Part shown: one piece after another, positions 6,405 to 9,991 of the stretch | How positions within the stretch are numbered: position 1 is the stretch's first letter | Layout of the letters: the number at the start of each line of letters is the position of its first letter | DNA from: Proteobacteria bacterium UBA1673 | GTDB lineage: Bacteria > Pseudomonadota > Gammaproteobacteria > Comchoanobacterales > Comchoanobacteraceae | Direction: 5' to 3' | Assembly (NCBI GenBank): GCA_002320385.1 | Contig: DCKN01000048.1 | Span: forward strand, 1 to 9,991 | DNA length: 9,991 bases | Notes under the pieces: model-generated | Told to the model about the DNA's origin: nothing | Databases searched by the model: none | The model's input: only the letters and a program-made list of their open reading frames with translations | Position numbers and translations under genes: made by a program

Positions 6405-8534
6405 TTATTTAGGTGTGCTGAATTCAGATGTGACTGTGTTTTCGGCATAGCAATCCAGTGCAGCGTACTTAGCGATGTCATCTATTTGAATGGCAAAGCG
6501 CCCATCCTCCATCAATGAACAGGATAGTAGTGGTCCAGGGGTTTTGGTTTGCGCTTGATGCAGCGTGATTGCTTGCTCGATACTAAGCGGTTTTAGGTTG
6601 CTGGATTTTAGTTTTAGTACGTTACCATTGTCAAATTTAACTGTAATCAGAGGTTGTCCGCTTGTGGCAAGGGCGATCACTTTGGCGCTTTGCTCATTGA
6701 GCACTGACGATGTGGTGAGATCATGCACCGTGCATACTTGATTTAAGTAAAATCCATGAAACTTCGGTACTCTTGTCGAGTCAAAACAGACATGCAAAGC
6801 GTCTCGGCTTTCATCAAAAGACCATTCAGCCAGTGGAGGACATTGCATTGATATGTCGGCTTGGAGGCTGTAAAAGAAACTGTATGTGTATACTTGTAAG
6901 TCTGCGGGCAGTTCCGGGATAAATCGTGGGAATTTTTTTTCTTCTGCTGCTACGGTGGCCGGTTCTTGAAATACTGAATTAGCCATTAATACATTGGATG
7001 GTTCAGGTGGAATAAGCGCATTTCCCATCTGTTGATCCAGGGTCATTTTTGCCTTTTTGTGATTCCATTTAACTCTAAACTCATTTTGAGATGCTATTCT
7101 TTCAGTGATAAGCGTCTGTTCTGACGATTGATTATAGATACGCCTGTTTACGAGAATGATTTGATCAATTAGTTGATGTATGTAGCCACGATGACATTCT
7201 GCCGGCTGTGGCTCTTTTTCTGAAAAGATTCGACGTAAGTCATTAATTTTGTCTCTTGTAGTTTGACTAAAGCGATTTGATAAATCTCGCCTACCTTCGC
7301 GTATTAACAAGCTAACATGGTGGTTGTCAAGATTGGTATATTGCATAATTTTATCAACTAAAAATCGATATACGCGCGTAAGATCGTTTGTGAAGATATC
7401 AGCGTAGTCTCTGCCAGAAAATGTTGGGGCTGTATCATCGATTAACTGTGTTAAATGATCTAGAAATTCTCGAGTAAATGTTTGCGAGTAATTCTTTTTG
7501 TTTTGAATACAAGTCCGCTCAAAACACGCTATAAATAAAATAGTTTCGATGATATGGCATTTATGAAGGATTGCTTTGTCTTTAGCCAGAGCATAGTTGA
7601 ATCCATCGGGGCAAGTGATGCAATCTTTTAGGATGGATGCGTCGGTGATTGTTTTCCAGTCTTTGGCATCTAAAGCGCTTTGCATTGCTTCATTGGTCAG
7701 CATCTGCGTTAGTAGCTGAATTTGTGAATGGTAAGGCTCCGTCGTTTGATCTTTTTGCATACGGATGATGCTATGATAATGCGACTGAAGTTGCTTGTCA
7801 GATTGGTTGGCCTTTTTGATCCTTCTTTGGATATAGAGTTTAATTAATGGACTAGTGGTGAGGGCTGTGTAAATCATATGGTATTTTCTATGTTTGATAG
7901 ACGCTTCGAGGTCCTTGTACAGAGAAGTGCTTGTTAGGGTAATGGTATTTTCATTCGTGCTGGTTCTCAGTGTTTCTAACATTTCTTCGGTGTTTACAGT
8001 GCGTATATTTTCGACTAGATCCTCAATTTCTTGATCTTGGATTTGGTCGGCTGTGTGACACAGGTCAAAACATTTATCTTCACGATCTGATCCATAAAAT
8101 GGAAAAATTTCGTCTTGACTGAGTATTGTTTTTCCGTATGTGACTAAGACTGCGATTGCGCCTTCTGTCAGGGACACTTCATCAAACCAAGCATTTGGGC
8201 ACAGGATGCGCTCGTTGGCCAGACTGGCAAAATGGTACCCTTGGTCTCCGACGCAGATATTGTGGTCGTTGGAAATGATTCTTGTTTCCCCGATTTGGTA
8301 TAAGCGACTGTGTTGGTATGGCGTCAGTAAATAGGGTGCGTCGCAGCCCCAATACCATCCAATGAGATAAAGCTTATTGGGGTCGATTGTTTGGCCGTGG
8401 TCACTGGAAGCCTTAATTCCGAAACCGCCGACAGAACTTTCAATCACGTTTGCAGGGATGCATGACACACCTTTTTTAGCAAATATTTTTAAAATATGAT
8501 CGTTTTCAGTGCTTGTTTTTGGTACTTTTTGCAT
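6405..8534 (-). CDS. Large protein with divergent SET-like N-terminus and SH3-like C-terminal module
   Basis: This encodes 709 residues with no signal peptide or membrane segment. Residues 30-150 read like a divergent SET lysine-methyltransferase domain. They contain GGFGIKAS (36-43, like the G-x-G-[VL]-[FK]-A opening), HFASLANE...CPNAWF (101-117, in place of the NHSCxPN cofactor motif) and AVLVTYGKTILSQDEIFPFYG (128-148, like the usual I..I..GEEI...YG ending). The catalytic and cofactor residues are not canonical, so activity is uncertain. Residues about 160-510 are helical, polar and unrecognised. Residues 595-650 (VCTVHDL...LN...KVIAL...VKFDNG...LKSSNLKPL) resemble a small SH3-like module with V.V.gL...LN...V..dG..l.l...NL.P wording. 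That module is seen in eukaryotic and algal proteins, often near SET or MYND domains. The start at 8534 has only a weak ribosome binding site but a good promoter. The gene could encode an effector acting on host proteins. That role is inference, and the domains need profile searches. Confidence 0.8.
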   Translation of the reverse strand: MQKVPKTSTENDHILKIFAKKGVSCIPANVIESSVGGFGIKASSDHGQTIDPNKLYLIGWYWGCDAPYLLTPYQHSRLYQIGETRIISNDHNICVGDQGYHFASLANERILCPNAWFDEVSLTEGAIAVLVTYGKTILSQDEIFPFYGSDREDKCFDLCHTADQIQDQEIEDLVENIRTVNTEEMLETLRTSTNENTITLTSTSLYKDLEASIKHRKYHMIYTALTTSPLIKLYIQRRIKKANQSDKQLQSHYHSIIRMQKDQTTEPYHSQIQLLTQMLTNEAMQSALDAKDWKTITDASILKDCITCPDGFNYALAKDKAILHKCHIIETILFIACFERTCIQNKKNYSQTFTREFLDHLTQLIDDTAPTFSGRDYADIFTNDLTRVYRFLVDKIMQYTNLDNHHVSLLIREGRRDLSNRFSQTTRDKINDLRRIFSEKEPQPAECHRGYIHQLIDQIILVNRRIYNQSSEQTLITERIASQNEFRVKWNHKKAKMTLDQQMGNALIPPEPSNVLMANSVFQEPATVAAEEKKFPRFIPELPADLQVYTYSFFYSLQADISMQCPPLAEWSFDESRDALHVCFDSTRVPKFHGFYLNQVCTVHDLTTSSVLNEQSAKVIALATSGQPLITVKFDNGNVLKLKSSNLKPLSIEQAITLHQAQTKTPGPLLSCSLMEDGRFAIQIDDIAKYAALDCYAENTVTSEFSTPK

Positions 8535-8562
8535 GGATGCTACTCATAAAATTTATTTTATC

Positions 8563-8591
8563 AGATTAGCATGGTTGTTTGTTATCGTCAA
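8563..8591 (-). promoter_or_regulatory. Promoter for the SET-like gene
   Basis: On the minus strand, TTGACG (-35, 8586-8591, five of six) and TAATCT (-10, 8563-8568, three of six) have an ideal 17-bp spacer. A start near 8555 gives a leader of about 20 nt to the ATG at 8534. Confidence 0.45.
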
Positions 8592-8603
8592 AGCTGACTC
8601 TTG

Positions 8604-8646
8604 GCGCATCGATGGATGCCCCATGGATTAATTTGTGCGGATGCGC
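8604..8646. repeat. Spaced inverted repeat between the two divergent promoters
   Basis: Perfect 7-bp arms GCGCATC (8604-8610) and GATGCGC (8640-8646) are 29 bp apart, about three helical turns between half-site centres. They sit between the -35 boxes of the SET-like gene and cysS. They could be two half-sites of a regulator acting on both genes. Chance is a fair alternative. Confidence 0.25.
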
Positions 8647-8654
8647 GTAGATGA

Positions 8655-8684
8655 TTGACCTAAATTGCTAATCCAGAGTATAAT
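8655..8684 (+). promoter_or_regulatory. Promoter for cysS
   Basis: TTGACC (-35, 8655-8660, five of six) and TATAAT (-10, 8679-8684, perfect) are 18 bp apart. The predicted start near 8691 gives a leader of about 20 nt. This is the strongest promoter match in the window, as expected for a housekeeping gene. Confidence 0.7.
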
Positions 8685-8711
8685 TCACTCAGATAAATTG
8701 AGCATAAGATC

Positions 8712-9991
8712 ATGGCATTATATTTATACCAACGCGCAGCCAAGCAAAAAAAGCGTTTTGTTCCTATTTCAGATGATGCGGTCAGTATGTATGTTTGTGG
8801 GCCGACGGTTTACAGCACGCCGCACATTGGCAATGCCAGGCCAGCTGTGGTCTTTGATTGTTTAGCGCGGGTGTTGCGTGCGCTGTATCCAAAAGTCACT
8901 TATGTGCGCAATATTACCGATGTGGACGATAAAATTAATGCCAAGGCAGCAGAAGAGGGTGTGGCTATTGCGGAGATCACTGAGCGCTACACTGCGTGTT
9001 ACCATCATGACTTGCATGCCTTAGGTTGTTTGCCTCCGGATGTCGAGCCGCGTGCCACGGCGCATATGCCGGAAATGATTGAAATGATCACAACTTTGAT
9101 TGCCAAAGCGCATGCCTATGAGGCGGATGGTCATGTTCTTTTTTCAGTGCCGAGTTTTGCTGATTATGGTTTGGTCTCAGGTCGTGATCAATCTGCGCGT
9201 CAGGCTGGTGCCCGTGTGGCGGTGGAAGATTATAAACGGCATGCAGAAGATTTTGTCTTGTGGAAACCATCTGCTACGCATGAGCCAGGTTGGGATAGTC
9301 CTTGGGGGCGTGGTCGTCCGGGTTGGCATATTGAGTGCAGTGCTATGATCAATAAACATTTGGGTTTGCCCATTGATATCCATGGCGGTGGGGGTGATTT
9401 ATTGTTTCCACATCATGAAAATGAGCAAGCGCAAGGCTGTTGTTACCGTGGTGATAGCAGCTATGTGAACTATTGGGTTCACAACGGTATGGTCAAAGTG
9501 GACGATGAGAAAATGTCTAAATCACTGGGTAATATTCTATTAGTCAAAGATTTACTGAGTGATTATCAAGGCGAGGTGATACGCTTGGCCTTGCTGCAGA
9601 CGCATTACCGGCAGCCGTTATTGTGGCAGCAGGACGAAAACGCCCAGACTGCGAAGCAATTATTGGACAGGGCGTATCGTTTACTGGCGCAGATACCGCA
9701 GCGTGATACCCTAGATTATGGTTGGCAAGATGTGCCGGAAGCCGTACGTGCTGCACTATTGGATGATCTCAATACCCCGCTTGCCATTACGCATTGGCAA
9801 GCCATGTGCAAAGCAATGGCGCAGAAAGAAGCTTTGGATGCGGCAGATCAGCGTGCCTTATGTGCCGTGCATGCCTATTTGGGTGTGGGGCAGCAAGATC
9901 CAGAGCAATGGTTTCAGAGTCGACAGGATCAGACCTTGACGCCGGAGGCGATCGCCACTTATTTGGCGCAGCGTGAGCAGGCGCGGACAGA
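8712..9991 (+). CDS. cysS: Cysteinyl-tRNA synthetase, C-terminus cut by window end
   Basis: This class I aminoacyl-tRNA synthetase charges tRNA-Cys with cysteine using ATP. The first 426 residues are present; the family is usually about 460 long, so some 35 are missing. The signature PHIGN (37-41) and KMSKS (267-271) for ATP binding are intact. So are the zinc ligands C29, C209, H234 and E238, which give cysteine selectivity. The wording (CGPTVY, HIGNARP, TYVRNITDVDDKIN, LPPDVEPRAT, PGWHIECSAM) is that of the alphaproteobacterial type rather than the usual enterobacterial one. One oddity is GGGGDL (225-230), where most relatives have GGGLDL. The start at 8712 is the only one possible, because an in-frame TAA lies at 8694-8696; the ribosome binding site is weak. 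The gene looks more GC-rich than the accessory genes to its left, as expected of a core gene. Confidence 0.97.
   Translation, partial: MALYLYQRAAKQKKRFVPISDDAVSMYVCGPTVYSTPHIGNARPAVVFDCLARVLRALYPKVTYVRNITDVDDKINAKAAEEGVAIAEITERYTACYHHDLHALGCLPPDVEPRATAHMPEMIEMITTLIAKAHAYEADGHVLFSVPSFADYGLVSGRDQSARQAGARVAVEDYKRHAEDFVLWKPSATHEPGWDSPWGRGRPGWHIECSAMINKHLGLPIDIHGGGGDLLFPHHENEQAQGCCYRGDSSYVNYWVHNGMVKVDDEKMSKSLGNILLVKDLLSDYQGEVIRLALLQTHYRQPLLWQQDENAQTAKQLLDRAYRLLAQIPQRDTLDYGWQDVPEAVRAALLDDLNTPLAITHWQAMCKAMAQKEALDAADQRALCAVHAYLGVGQQDPEQWFQSRQDQTLTPEAIATYLAQREQART

Noticed and set aside
8505..8546. 13-codon frame starting 13 nt before the SET-like gene and overlapping it out of frame
   Set aside because: It could be a leader peptide, but there is no ribosome binding site and no attenuator-like hairpin. 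Probably chance.
9088..9976. Several 60-82 codon frames on both strands inside cysS
   Set aside because: They are shadows of the strongly supported CysRS frame, in the more GC-rich part of the window.

Overview
The window looks like a piece of chromosome from a host-associated proteobacterium of moderate to low GC content. The cysteinyl-tRNA synthetase at the right end has the wording typical of the alphaproteobacterial family (CGPTVY, HIGNARP, PGWHIECSAM). The bd-type oxidase is of the short-Q-loop, cyanide-insensitive (CIO) class and carries a DUF2474-type small subunit. Several accessory genes have the flavour of an intracellular or symbiotic lifestyle: a BspA-type leucine-rich-repeat protein, duplicated secreted proteins, and a large protein with SET-like and eukaryote-like parts. 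Two other genes appear broken, which fits a genome undergoing some reduction. The lineage assignment is inference from protein wording only.

Left part (1-3341) is accessory. A BspA-like LRR gene runs leftward out of the window (1-770). Divergent from it is the first of two exported paralogues (1031-1597). The second copy lies at 1986-2555, and the two share about 85% of their mature residues. Between the copies, on the minus strand, is a small gene with its own promoter and ribosome binding site whose frame is broken at a run of seven G (1617-1782). A PAP2-family phosphatase gene follows on the minus strand (2718-3341), with all its main motifs but interrupted by one in-frame TAA.

The middle part (3342-6312) is a respiratory operon on the plus strand: cydA (3636-5063), cydB (5079-6083) and a 52-residue DUF2474-like small subunit (6154-6312). 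Together they would form a quinol oxidase in the inner membrane. A 23-bp inverted repeat overlaps the -35 of a candidate promoter upstream of cydA and could be an operator.

The right part holds a 709-codon minus-strand gene (6405-8534) whose N-terminus resembles a divergent SET methyltransferase domain and whose C-terminus resembles a small SH3-like module seen mostly in eukaryotic proteins. It is transcribed away from cysS (8712-9991, cut by the window end). Both genes have recognisable sigma-70-type promoters in the 177-bp gap between them. No tRNA, rRNA, CRISPR array, insertion sequence or convincing rho-independent terminator was seen.
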